Positions 1 through 7,089 of a stretch of DNA of 11,568 nt are shown here, in pieces. Below the pieces are notes generated by a model. That model was not told where the DNA came from. It ran no database searches and worked only from the letters and a program-made list of their open reading frames with translations. The position numbers and the translations under genes are program-made. The DNA comes from UBA922 sp035438805 (lineage in GTDB: Bacteria > Patescibacteriota > Patescibacteriia > Magasanikbacterales > UBA922): positions 1 through 11,568 of the forward strand of contig DAORJA010000034.1 in the NCBI GenBank assembly GCA_035438805.1, read 5' to 3'. Within the stretch, counting starts at the first letter, position 1. The number at the start of each line of letters is the position of its first letter.

Positions 1-232
1 CCAGGACGATGCGCTGGACCTGATTCGGCCCGACCACCCGCTGGATGTTCGTGTTCGGACCATTCAGCTTGAAGGCAAGATCGTGATCCTTCTGATTCGT
101 CATCAGGACGATCTTACGGGTCTTCCGACCACGCTCTCGTTCTTCCGTGAGCGCGACCTCTGCCACTCCCTTGCGACGCACCCGACTATCAGTCGAGAGG
201 TCCCCGTTCAGCTGTCTCCAGTCAACGTTCAT
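1..232 (-). CDS. unidentified protein, N-terminal part, runs off the window edge
   Basis: I do not recognise this product. An ATG at 232 opens a frame of about 77 codons that continues past the window start. It begins MNVDWRQLNGDLSTDS and is rich in charged residues (TEERERGRKTRK near residue 34). A good Shine-Dalgarno (AGAGGAG) lies about 9 bases upstream of the ATG and overlaps an in-frame TAA, which supports this strand and start. The direct antisense frame (plus strand, stop at 247-249) is also open, so the strand is not certain. Base composition is about 58% GC, with mostly G/C third positions, unlike the AT-rich genes that follow. It is not the rpmH or rnpA gene usually found divergent from dnaA. 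It could be a transferred gene, or foreign sequence joined at the contig end. Confidence 0.4.
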   Translation of the reverse strand, partial: MNVDWRQLNGDLSTDSRVRRKGVAEVALTEERERGRKTRKIVLMTNQKDHDLAFKLNGPNTNIQRVVGPNQVQRIVL

Positions 233-294
233 GCGTGGTTACTCCTCTGAAGTTAGACACCCGAGCTGCAATAGTAAACAGGAAAAACGCTTAG

Positions 295-323
295 TTGTCA
301 ATAATTTTTATTTCAGGCATACT
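295..323 (+). promoter_or_regulatory. candidate upstream dnaA promoter
   Basis: TTGTCA at 295-300 and CATACT at 318-323 are separated by 17 bases, a fair sigma70-type match. The predicted start near 330 would place the DnaA-box array just downstream, which fits autoregulation of dnaA. This is a pattern match only. Confidence 0.4.
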
Positions 324-336
324 AGGTTTTCCTTTA

Positions 337-365
337 TTATCCACACCATCCACAGTTAATCCACA
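337..365 (+). promoter_or_regulatory. DnaA-box array upstream of dnaA
   Basis: Three 9-mers sit almost head to tail on one strand: TTATCCACA (337-345, perfect), CCATCCACA (346-354, two mismatches) and TAATCCACA (357-365, one mismatch from TTATCCACA). DnaA binds TTATNCACA. The array lies between two candidate dnaA promoters, so it may serve dnaA autoregulation, act as an outlying part of oriC, or both. Confidence 0.65.
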
Positions 366-415
366 CTCTGTGCACTTTCGAGTCACGCCTAGTGATACTT
401 CGAATTTTCAAACTG

Positions 416-424
416 TGTTACAAT
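416..424 (+). promoter_or_regulatory. candidate extended -10 promoter of dnaA
   Basis: TGT followed by TACAAT (416-424) is an extended -10 element (TGn-TANAAT type) with no convincing -35. Transcription would start near 431, about 12 bases before the dnaA ATG at 443. That would give a very short leader without a Shine-Dalgarno. Confidence 0.4.
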
Positions 425-442
425 TCCACACATAAAAAAACT

Positions 443-1831
443 ATGACTAATCACGAAATTTGGCAATCTGTCCTCGCTGAATTTGAGCTCACGCTCTCCA
501 AGGCAAACTTCACTACCTGGTTTAAAAATACTGGTATTTCTCAATATGAAAATGGTAGTGTCGTTGTGTGTGTTCCTAATGCATTTACCAAAAGCTGGCT
601 TGAAAAAAAGTATCACACCACGATCGTTAAAATCTTAGAGCGTGTCACCGGAAAGCCAGTCAAAAAAATTGATTATGTAGTCGACAATGTACGAAATATC
701 AAAGAACAGGAATGTACTCCTAATTCTATGGAGGCTGCTAAAATCCCTTCGTTTCATTCTTCGATTGCACCACTTCCTAAAAAAGCGCTACTGGTTCAGC
801 AATTTGGTCTTAACCCTAAGTATGTTTTTGAAACATTTGTTGTAGGTAAAGGCAATGAGCTCGCCCATGCTGCTTCTCAGGCAGTCGCGTCTCGCCCTGG
901 GGAAGCTTATAACCCTCTGTTTATCTACGGTGGCGTAGGTTTAGGTAAAACTCACCTGATCCAGGCTATTGGCCACACCATGCTTGCTGCGAACCCTAAT
1001 GTGAAAATTCTCTATGTAAGCTCTGAGAAGTTCACGAATGAATTTGTTGCTTCTATCAAAGAAGGTCGTGCTAAAGAATTCAAAGACCGTTATCGCAATG
1101 TTGATTTACTTCTCATTGACGATATTCAATTTATCGGCGGTAAAGAGCAGACTCAGGAAGAATTCTTCCACACGTTTAATGAGCTTCATCAGATGGGTAA
1201 GCAAGTGGTCATGACCAGTGATCGACCTCCTAAAGCCATTCCTGCCCTTGAAGATCGTCTTCGAAGTCGTTTTGAATGGGGAATGATTGCTGACGTTTCT
1301 CAACCTGACCTTGAAACACGTATTGCGATTATCCAAAAGAAGGCACAGGAACGCCAATTTCCTATTTCCACTGAAATCCAAGCTCTTATTGCAACCAATA
1401 TTCAGAGCAATATCCGTGAACTCGAAGGCGCTCTTAATAAAATCATTGCATTCCATGAGTTAAAGAATACTCCACCGACTGAAGAATCGATTCGTCATAT
1501 CCTTTCAAGCTTCCAGGAACAGAACATGCGCCGTTCTCTTACCCCTAAAGATTTGATCGAAGAGGTTAATAAATTTTATGATATTAAGATTGAGGACATT
1601 CTGGGGAAAAGTAGAGAAAAGCGTTTTGCTTTCCCAAGACAAGTCATTATGTATCTCATGCGTGAAGAGCTCAAGCTTTCTTACCCAAGCATTGGAGAAG
1701 AGCTTGGAGGACGTGATCATACGACTGCCATGCATGCTCACTCAAAAATAGTTCTACAAATTGAAAATGACCTCAAGTTGAGACAGGACATGGAGCTTAT
1801 CAAGCAGCGGTTATACACAAACAAAATCTAG
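443..1831 (+). CDS. dnaA: chromosomal replication initiator DnaA
   Basis: DnaA is the AAA+ initiator that binds DnaA boxes, melts the origin and loads the helicase. The protein is 462 residues, normal for the family. Domain I is at about 1-80 (typical EIWQSVL...WF start), followed by a short linker and the AAA+ domain from about 118. Walker A is GGVGLGKT at 163-170, Walker B LLLIDDIQ at 222-229, sensor I VMTSD at 256-260, the arginine-finger region RLRSRFEWG at 272-280, and sensor II NIRELEGALNK at 323-333. The C-terminal DNA-binding helix-turn-helix carries GGRDHTTAMHA at 422-432, the DnaA signature. I chose ATG 443 over the in-frame ATG 392 because family proteins begin near MTNHEIWQ and because the best promoter element lies inside the 392 extension. 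No Shine-Dalgarno is visible. A perfect DnaA box (TTATACACA, 1811-1819) lies inside the 3' end. Confidence 0.97.
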   Translation: MTNHEIWQSVLAEFELTLSKANFTTWFKNTGISQYENGSVVVCVPNAFTKSWLEKKYHTTIVKILERVTGKPVKKIDYVVDNVRNIKEQECTPNSMEAAKIPSFHSSIAPLPKKALLVQQFGLNPKYVFETFVVGKGNELAHAASQAVASRPGEAYNPLFIYGGVGLGKTHLIQAIGHTMLAANPNVKILYVSSEKFTNEFVASIKEGRAKEFKDRYRNVDLLLIDDIQFIGGKEQTQEEFFHTFNELHQMGKQVVMTSDRPPKAIPALEDRLRSRFEWGMIADVSQPDLETRIAIIQKKAQERQFPISTEIQALIATNIQSNIRELEGALNKIIAFHELKNTPPTEESIRHILSSFQEQNMRRSLTPKDLIEEVNKFYDIKIEDILGKSREKRFAFPRQVIMYLMREELKLSYPSIGEELGGRDHTTAMHAHSKIVLQIENDLKLRQDMELIKQRLYTNKI

Positions 1832-2078
1832 TTTCTGTGCATAACCTAGCTAAAAAGTGTATATAAGGCAGTGAACAAGGAGGGGAGAAATAAATCTTTT
1901 CCACAGATTGTATCCACCTCGAATATTCCATACACGTTTCATCACCTTTGATCCCACGGTATGTCCCCAACACAAAACAAAAATCTTGGCTGTACGTAGC
2001 TTTTAAAACGATTTATCCCCTCTATTCACAGCCTCTATTATTATCTACTAGATATATATTATATAAAGAGATACAAAT
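1811..2078. other. probable replication origin (oriC) between dnaA and dnaN
   Basis: This stretch has no credible gene and is dense in DnaA-box-like 9-mers. TTATACACA (1811-1819, plus, perfect) and TGTGCATAA (1836-1844, minus, perfect) are the strongest. One-mismatch sites are TGTATATAA (1858-1866, minus), TTTTCCACA (1897-1905, plus) and CTATTCACA (2022-2030, plus). The last 43 bases before dnaN (2036-2078) are almost pure A/T, including a TAGATATATATTATATAAA-type run, and are a natural unwinding element. A DnaA-box cluster beside an AT-rich element in the dnaA-dnaN gap is the classic bacterial oriC layout. The array at 337-365 could make it bipartite. Confidence 0.75.
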
Positions 2079-3206
2079 ATGAAATTAACATCCACACGTG
2101 AAAATTTATTATATAGTTTGGATATTGCAAGTACATTTGCGGGGAAGCATGCAAACCTACCAATATTACAGAACATACTTATTCGAGCACATGAATCTGG
2201 TGTAGAGATAAGCGCAACAAACCTAGAGGTTTCAATCAAAACACACATACGTGCAAAAGTAGAAGAACCTGGATCATTTACTGTTCCTGCTCGCACCGTG
2301 ACTGAATATATTCGTCTTCTTACGAATGACCAGGTGGAATTAACACTTGAAGGGAACGAGCTTGTCATACGATCTTCTGGCTCTGAAACCAAGATAAAAG
2401 GATTTCCTGCAGAAGAATATCCTGTTATACCAGGAATTGAAGAAGGTCATACCTATCTTATCAATGCAAATATTCTCAAAGAGACTATTGCAAAAGTATC
2501 AATTTCCTGTGCTAAAAACGAGATACGTCCAGAATTTTCTGGTGTATTTTGTAGGTTTAAGAGTGAACGTTATGATGGATTGCTTATGGCAGCGACTGAT
2601 TCTTATCGACTATCCGAAGCTCGTGTGCCAATAGCTCAGGGAGAAGATGGTGAAGTAACTTGTATTATACCTGGACGAGTAGCACATGAAATTGCACGTT
2701 TGATACAGTTTGGACGCCAGCATGAAGGTGAGGAAAATGTGAGAGTGACCGTAAGCGATAATCAAATTGCTATACGCTACGATATGTTTGAAATGGTAAG
2801 TCGTCTCATTGAAGGGCGATATCCAGATTACACACAAATTATCCCCACTGCTTTTAAAACACAAACAACATTTCCGGTTTCTGAGCTCATGAATAAAATT
2901 AAAGCTGCAAGTTTATTCTCAACTGTTGGGGTAAATGCTATTTCATTTGAATTAGACCCAACCAAGAAACATCTCGGAGTTTCTTCTATCAGTGCACAAA
3001 CTGGGGCACACACCTCGTACATTGATACTGATGTTCAGGGTGAGCAAATGACTGTCCTCTTGAATCATCGATATGTGCTTGATGGGTTGCAGCAGATAGC
3101 TGAAGATGAGGCTCAAATGCAAATAAATTCTCCAGACGCACCCTGTCTTATCAAGGTGCCAGGAAATGAGACATTCCAGTATATCGTGATGCCGATACGC
3201 CAATAA
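2079..3206 (+). CDS. dnaN: DNA polymerase III beta subunit (sliding clamp)
   Basis: The beta clamp forms a dimeric ring on DNA that tethers the replicative polymerase and recruits repair proteins. The 375-residue length matches the family, with three similar clamp domains at about 1-122, 125-255 and 262-375. Visible family hallmarks are MKLTSTRENLLYSL at the start, ATDSYRLSE (172-180), LIEGRYPDY (243-251) and the C-terminal YIVMPIRQ (368-375). The ATG at 2079 follows AAGAG at 2066-2070, one of the few ribosome-binding sites seen in this window. The gene lies 247 bases after dnaA across the probable oriC and ends at a two-way terminator facing the convergent penicillin-binding protein gene. 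recF does not follow it. Confidence 0.97.
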   Translation: MKLTSTRENLLYSLDIASTFAGKHANLPILQNILIRAHESGVEISATNLEVSIKTHIRAKVEEPGSFTVPARTVTEYIRLLTNDQVELTLEGNELVIRSSGSETKIKGFPAEEYPVIPGIEEGHTYLINANILKETIAKVSISCAKNEIRPEFSGVFCRFKSERYDGLLMAATDSYRLSEARVPIAQGEDGEVTCIIPGRVAHEIARLIQFGRQHEGEENVRVTVSDNQIAIRYDMFEMVSRLIEGRYPDYTQIIPTAFKTQTTFPVSELMNKIKAASLFSTVGVNAISFELDPTKKHLGVSSISAQTGAHTSYIDTDVQGEQMTVLLNHRYVLDGLQQIAEDEAQMQINSPDAPCLIKVPGNETFQYIVMPIRQ

Positions 3207-3209
3207 CAA

Positions 3210-3238
3210 AAAACCTCCCGATTAAGTCGGGAGGTTTT
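3210..3238. terminator. bidirectional terminator between dnaN and the PBP gene
   Basis: The stem CCTCCCGA (3214-3221) pairs with TCGGGAGG (3227-3234) around the loop TTAAG. It is extended by AAAA/TTTT on both sides, so each strand reads as a GC-rich hairpin followed by a T run. It separates two convergent genes. Confidence 0.9.
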
Positions 3239-3242
3239 ACAT

Positions 3243-6140
3243 TCAATTATTTTTAACCACTGCCTGTATCTCATCACTTATCGTTGTGTTGTCGTTTCTA
3301 GACGTGATTTCAGCGGTCAGGCGATACGTTCCAGACGGAGGTGCTTCATACCAAACGATTGAAATTTTGTTGTTGAAGAATGTGGCATTTTCAAAATCAG
3401 TAATTTCAATAATTCTTTTTTTCTCACCACCACTTGATTGGTAGAATACGGCAACTTTTTTTAGATCATCAAGTTTGCGGTGAGAGAGTAATATTCCGAC
3501 TGGAAAATTATTTTTTGACACTGATACTGATCGTTCAGTAAAGCTGACACCAGGAGGCAGAGGCTCTACGTCTAGGGTGAAAGGAATATTTTCTTCTACC
3601 TTATTTCCAATATCGTCTGTCACACTAATGGTGAGTGTATGGTTTCCTGACTCAAGATTTGCTGCAGTATAAGATGTATTAAATGGCATTGACCGTTCAA
3701 CTGTAATAAATTCATTATCGATTTTGTATGTTACTTCTGACACTCCTCGAGGAGCAGAGACAGAAATGTTTGTAGAAAATGAACGAGAAGTAAGAATTGT
3801 TCCGGGCTTTGGATATAGAACTTCAAGCGTAGGAATGAGTTCGAGTGAATATGCATCGTCATATTCAGTAGGTGGCTCACCAAAATTTGGGGCCCATGTA
3901 GGATCTTCAGTTTGTTTTCTTACAATCCAGTCTTGTATTCCTTTTTCCCATGAGTAATATTGAGGATCATTTTCAGGGTGTTCGGGTACTGGTCCACGAG
4001 GGTTCGATTTGTCTACATAGTGTAGAATTTCATGAGGCTGCATAAATGTCCGCTCCTCGATTAGACCTTCAGGAGTCGAACTTGAGACACGTTTTCCAGT
4101 TATTTTATTTACCTTGAGTGTGATTCCACCGCCATTTCCTCCACGAAGCACTGGTTTTTCAGCAGTGTTTTGAGGAGCTCCAGGGAATTGTTCAACTGGC
4201 GATCCTTTTACTGCCGCACGCATAAATTGACTCCAGAGTCGTGCTGCAAGCATGCTGCCGCTCGAACCTGATTTCATGGGTGTATTGTCTGTGTTTCCGG
4301 TCCAAATACCCACTGCAAGACTTGGAGTATACCCAACGGTCCATGCATCAATATAATTGTTGGTAGTACCTGTTTTTGCAGCTACAGGCCGTCCTGGAAT
4401 AGTGAGTACGCCTCCTGCACCAAAAATAAACGCTCGAGCATTGTCATCACTCAACACACTAGTAATTGTTGCTGCGATTTCTGGTTTTACTGCTTCTACT
4501 CCTTTTTCTTTTTTCCATTCTTCAAGCACTTTTCCTGTACTATCTTCTACTTTGAGAATGCTAACTGGATCATAGTGACTTCCACCATTCGCAAGTGTTG
4601 CATATGCATTGGTATGTTCCAATACTGAAACTCCTCCGCATCCAAGAACGAGAGCAAGTCCACAGTCTTCAGTGGTATCAAGTGTGGTGTATCCAAGACG
4701 CTTTGCAAAATCAATTCCATTTTTAGCTCCACCGATGAGATATAGAGTCTTGACTGCAGGGATATTCAAAGATCCTGCAAGTGCTTGGCGCATAGTCAGG
4801 GGGCCATATTCTTTGAGCGTATAGTTGGTTGGAGTATATGGTTTGGTTCCGCCAGGATTAAAATTCGTAAGTACGTCATAGAGAATGGTGTCTGGCGTAT
4901 ATCCTTTTTCAAATGCTGCTGTATAAATAATTGGTTTAAATGATGAACCTGGTTGGCGTTTTCCGAGAGTTGCCACATTGAATTGTCCATCAATTTCCTC
5001 ATCATCAAAATCTTTTGAACCTATCATTGCAAGAATTTGTCCGGTTTTTGGATCCATTGCAACGAGGGATGCATTGTCAGCATCAGCATTTTTAAGAGTT
5101 TCAAGACCATCTTCGCCACTGATAACGTCTTCTGCAATTTTTTGTTTGTCCCAATCAAGTGTAGTAATTACTTTGAGACCGCCTTTATCCACGAGCGCTT
5201 CACCATATTTATCTACCAGTAATTGTTTTACATACATGACAAAATGTGGGGCCTCAAAATTTGATTTGGTTGTTTTGATATTCAATTCTTCTGCCTGTGC
5301 AGCATTTTTTTGTTCTTCAGTAATGTGTCCATCTCTAAACATTTCGTTTAATACCAGATTTCGTCGTTCTTTAAATGCTTCAGAGTTATTAAGAAATCGT
5401 GAAGGTGATTGCGGCATACCTGCGAGTGCTGCTGACTCAGCGAGCGTGAGGTCTTTCACATCTTTCCCAAAATAGCTTTGTGCTGCAGACTGGACTCCAT
5501 AGTTGGTTGAGCCATACGGAATCTCATTGAAGTAAATTTGAAGAATTTGCTCTTTGCTATATTTTTGTTCCAGACGGATAGAAAGAATTGCTTCTTTGAT
5601 TTTTCTTACATATGAACGCTCATCTGTAAGAATTGCGTTTTTCACTAATTGTTGAGTAATCGTTGATGCTCCTCGAGTACGTTCTTTACTAAAAATACCT
5701 TGGATCTGTGCCTTTAGAATACTTAGAGGTCGGATACCCTTATGCTCATAAAATGTTTTATCTTCAGTTGCAATAAGACCATTGACCAAATCTTTTGGAA
5801 TGTCTTCAAGTGCTACCAATGTTCTTTTTTGATCCGCAAAAATTTCATAGAGTAGATGTGTGCCTGTGCGATCATAGATTTTGGTACTTTCTGCAACTTC
5901 TCGATCAGTGAGTCTGTTTGGGTCAGGTAAGTCTTTGCTTGCCCAGGCTACCAAAATGGTCGAACCTAAAAAACCAAATACACAGAGCGCAAATAAGGTT
6001 AAAAAGATGTTTTTCTTGCTGAAAATAGGGTTTTTTCTTTTTTTGGTGCCTCGAGGACCGCCATTATTAAAAGAAGCTTGTGACGGGGTCCGTCCAGTGA
6101 GGTATCCGTAGGAACGGGTCCGAAGACTCGGAATAGGCAT
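3243..6140 (-). CDS. bifunctional penicillin-binding protein, PBP1A family, with C-terminal Ig-like extension
   Basis: This class A PBP polymerises lipid II glycan strands and cross-links their peptides outside the membrane. It has 965 residues, long for the family. A basic N-terminal tail (1-43) precedes one membrane helix (about 44-66). The GT51 glycosyltransferase domain (about 85-270) has ATEDKTFYEHKG with catalytic Glu126, RGASTITQQL (156-165) and KEQILQIYFNEIPYG (196-210). The transpeptidase domain has SxxK at Ser399-Lys402 (QPGSSFKP), SLN at 457-459 and KTGTT at 589-593, so both active sites look intact. After about 660 comes a linker and roughly 300 residues of extension, including an Ig-like fold at about 770-858 (ITVERSMPFNTSY, GNHTLTISVTD) and a second beta-rich part. 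The stop is TGA. No Shine-Dalgarno precedes ATG 6140. Its start faces away from the 3D-domain gene. Confidence 0.95.
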   Translation of the reverse strand: MPIPSLRTRSYGYLTGRTPSQASFNNGGPRGTKKRKNPIFSKKNIFLTLFALCVFGFLGSTILVAWASKDLPDPNRLTDREVAESTKIYDRTGTHLLYEIFADQKRTLVALEDIPKDLVNGLIATEDKTFYEHKGIRPLSILKAQIQGIFSKERTRGASTITQQLVKNAILTDERSYVRKIKEAILSIRLEQKYSKEQILQIYFNEIPYGSTNYGVQSAAQSYFGKDVKDLTLAESAALAGMPQSPSRFLNNSEAFKERRNLVLNEMFRDGHITEEQKNAAQAEELNIKTTKSNFEAPHFVMYVKQLLVDKYGEALVDKGGLKVITTLDWDKQKIAEDVISGEDGLETLKNADADNASLVAMDPKTGQILAMIGSKDFDDEEIDGQFNVATLGKRQPGSSFKPIIYTAAFEKGYTPDTILYDVLTNFNPGGTKPYTPTNYTLKEYGPLTMRQALAGSLNIPAVKTLYLIGGAKNGIDFAKRLGYTTLDTTEDCGLALVLGCGGVSVLEHTNAYATLANGGSHYDPVSILKVEDSTGKVLEEWKKEKGVEAVKPEIAATITSVLSDDNARAFIFGAGGVLTIPGRPVAAKTGTTNNYIDAWTVGYTPSLAVGIWTGNTDNTPMKSGSSGSMLAARLWSQFMRAAVKGSPVEQFPGAPQNTAEKPVLRGGNGGGITLKVNKITGKRVSSSTPEGLIEERTFMQPHEILHYVDKSNPRGPVPEHPENDPQYYSWEKGIQDWIVRKQTEDPTWAPNFGEPPTEYDDAYSLELIPTLEVLYPKPGTILTSRSFSTNISVSAPRGVSEVTYKIDNEFITVERSMPFNTSYTAANLESGNHTLTISVTDDIGNKVEENIPFTLDVEPLPPGVSFTERSVSVSKNNFPVGILLSHRKLDDLKKVAVFYQSSGGEKKRIIEITDFENATFFNNKISIVWYEAPPSGTYRLTAEITSRNDNTTISDEIQAVVKNN

Positions 6141-6182
6141 ATGAAATTTTGGCTAAAATAAGCTTTTTTTGGGGTCAAAGCC

Positions 6183-6211
6183 TTGACAAAACGGCTTCTT
6201 TATGGTACTAT
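6183..6211 (+). promoter_or_regulatory. sigma70-type promoter of the 3D-domain gene
   Basis: TTGACA (6183-6188), a perfect -35, and TACTAT (6206-6211), a one-mismatch -10, are separated by exactly 17 bases. The predicted start is near 6218, giving a leader of about 100 bases. Confidence 0.8.
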
Positions 6212-6217
6212 ATGCCG

Positions 6218-6320
6218 TTACCAAGTGCAAGATACCAATACGGTATCTTTTTGATTCCTATCGTTTTGCCTTGGATAACCCTCACGAGCGTATGCTCTCG
6301 GGGTAATCAATATTGCGTCT
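6218..6320 (+). promoter_or_regulatory. structured 5' leader of the 3D-domain gene
   Basis: The predicted untranslated leader holds two hairpins. The first is AGATACC (6230-6236) pairing with GGTATCT (6242-6248), followed by a T run (6248-6252), which is terminator-like though the stem is weak. The second pairs ACCC (6278-6281) with GGGT (6301-6304) and GAGC (6286-6289) with GCTC (6294-6297). They could act in attenuation, in RNA stability or in control of ribosome access. No known riboswitch class was recognised. Confidence 0.35.
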
Positions 6321-6860
6321 ATGACCACTATAACATATAGTCGAGTGCAGAAGGTAGCTTTTCTAGCTGTATTTGCCGCTATAGTCGCTATTTCTATTGC
6401 ACTTCCCCGTACCGTACATGCAGAAGGTGGTGTTGTAAGCTCAGCACTTAAGAGTATTGCAAACTTGTTTTCTGATAAAGAAGTTGAGGCTCAGGTAGAG
6501 GAAAACGTATTTCCTGAGGTTGAAGACCGCAAACCAACTCGTACTGTCTTCTCAGTAATGACTGCATACTCTAGTGAAGCGGCTCAGACTGATGCGAGCC
6601 CTTGTATCCCAGCTGATTGGAAGTACAATCTTTGTGAACATTATGAGAAGTATGGAGAGCAGAATACTATTGCTGCAAACTTTCTTCCAATGGGCACCAA
6701 GGTACGTTTTCCTGACCTCTACGGAGATAAGGTATTCGTAGTCCGTGATCGTATGAATGCGCGCTATGGAGTAGGTAGGGCAGATATCTGGATGCCTACT
6801 AAAGCTGAAGCAAAGCAATTTGGTGTAAAGAAAGTCACCATGGAGATCTATTCAAAATAA
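6321..6860 (+). CDS. secreted 3D-domain protein, possible wall-active enzyme
   Basis: The 179-residue protein has a signal peptide with a hydrophobic core at about 11-29 and a likely signal-peptidase cut after VHA (residue 34). Then comes a short acidic linker and a C-terminal 3D domain (about 78-177), the double-psi beta-barrel found in MltA and YabE/resuscitation-factor-like proteins. The three conserved Asp residues are visible: Asp91 (QTDASPC), Asp143 (VVRDRM) and Asp155 (RADIWM). The stretch NFLPMGTKVRFPDLYGDK (120-137) is typical of the family. Cys95 and Cys105 might form a disulphide. The family is tied to peptidoglycan cleavage, but activity for this short stand-alone form is inferred. 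It has its own strong promoter and terminator and sits among wall genes. Confidence 0.85.
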   Translation: MTTITYSRVQKVAFLAVFAAIVAISIALPRTVHAEGGVVSSALKSIANLFSDKEVEAQVEENVFPEVEDRKPTRTVFSVMTAYSSEAAQTDASPCIPADWKYNLCEHYEKYGEQNTIAANFLPMGTKVRFPDLYGDKVFVVRDRMNARYGVGRADIWMPTKAEAKQFGVKKVTMEIYSK

Positions 6861-6873
6861 ATCAACTATTAAA

Positions 6874-6903
6874 AACTCTCCCCTGAATTGGGGAGAGTTT
6901 TTT
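6874..6903. terminator. bidirectional terminator between the 3D-domain gene and tRNA-Cys
   Basis: AACTCTCCCC (6874-6883) pairs with GGGGAGAGTT (6890-6899) around the loop TGAATT, with TTTTTT on the plus-strand 3' side. On the minus strand the same stem is also followed by a T run, so it can end tRNA-Cys transcription too. Confidence 0.9.
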
Positions 6904-6907
6904 GTTG

Positions 6908-6979
6908 AGGTACCGGTGGGAATCGAACCCACGAGTAAAGGTTTTGCAGACCTCCGCCTTACCACTTGGCTACGGTACC
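6908..6979 (-). tRNA. tRNA-Cys (anticodon GCA)
   Basis: The reverse complement folds as a cloverleaf. The acceptor GGTACCG pairs with CGGTACC, the D arm carries AGCCAAGTGGTAAGGC, the anticodon loop is CTGCAAA with GCA, and the T arm is GTGGG-TTCGATT-CCCAC. The discriminator base is U, as expected for Cys. CCA is not encoded (TCAAC follows), so it must be added by a nucleotidyltransferase. Confidence 0.97.
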
Positions 6980-7001
6980 ATTTTGCCTGTAACTGTGGCG
7001 A

Positions 7002-7030
7002 ATATTAACATAACCCAGCTCTTTTTTCAA
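7002..7030 (-). promoter_or_regulatory. candidate tRNA-Cys promoter
   Basis: On the minus strand TTGAAA (7030-7025) and TAATAT (7007-7002) are separated by 17 bases, about 23 bases upstream of the mature tRNA 5' end. It diverges from the promoter of the LysM-M23 gene. Confidence 0.5.
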
Positions 7031-7045
7031 GCACGGTTTTTGCGG

Positions 7046-7074
7046 TTGAAAAATATCACTTTTTAGGGTATAGT
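7046..7074 (+). promoter_or_regulatory. promoter of the LysM-M23 gene
   Basis: TTGAAA (7046-7051) and TATAGT (7069-7074) are 17 bases apart, each one mismatch from consensus. The predicted start near 7081 lies only about 9 bases before the ATG at 7090, so the mRNA would be almost leaderless. Confidence 0.7.
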
Positions 7075-7089
7075 GGGTAGTACTTTTCT

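Noticed and set aside
1..249. Plus-strand open frame ending at 247-249
   Set aside because: It is open in register with the minus-strand ORF, but lacks a start in view and reads less like a protein. The minus frame has an ATG with a strong Shine-Dalgarno. Not fully excluded.
147..359. Plus-strand 70-residue ORF across the left composition break
   Set aside because: It spans the GC drop, the DnaA-box array and a candidate promoter, has no family likeness and no convincing ribosome-binding site.
392..442. 17-residue N-terminal extension of DnaA from ATG 392
   Set aside because: Not part of the family, and the best promoter element lies inside it. ATG 443 gives the normal N-terminus.
4978..5475. 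165-residue plus-strand ORF
   Set aside because: Serine-rich antisense shadow of the PBP gene with no domain likeness.
6149..6340. 63-residue plus-strand ORF
   Set aside because: Runs through a strong promoter and a hairpin leader and overlaps the start of the 3D-domain gene in another frame.
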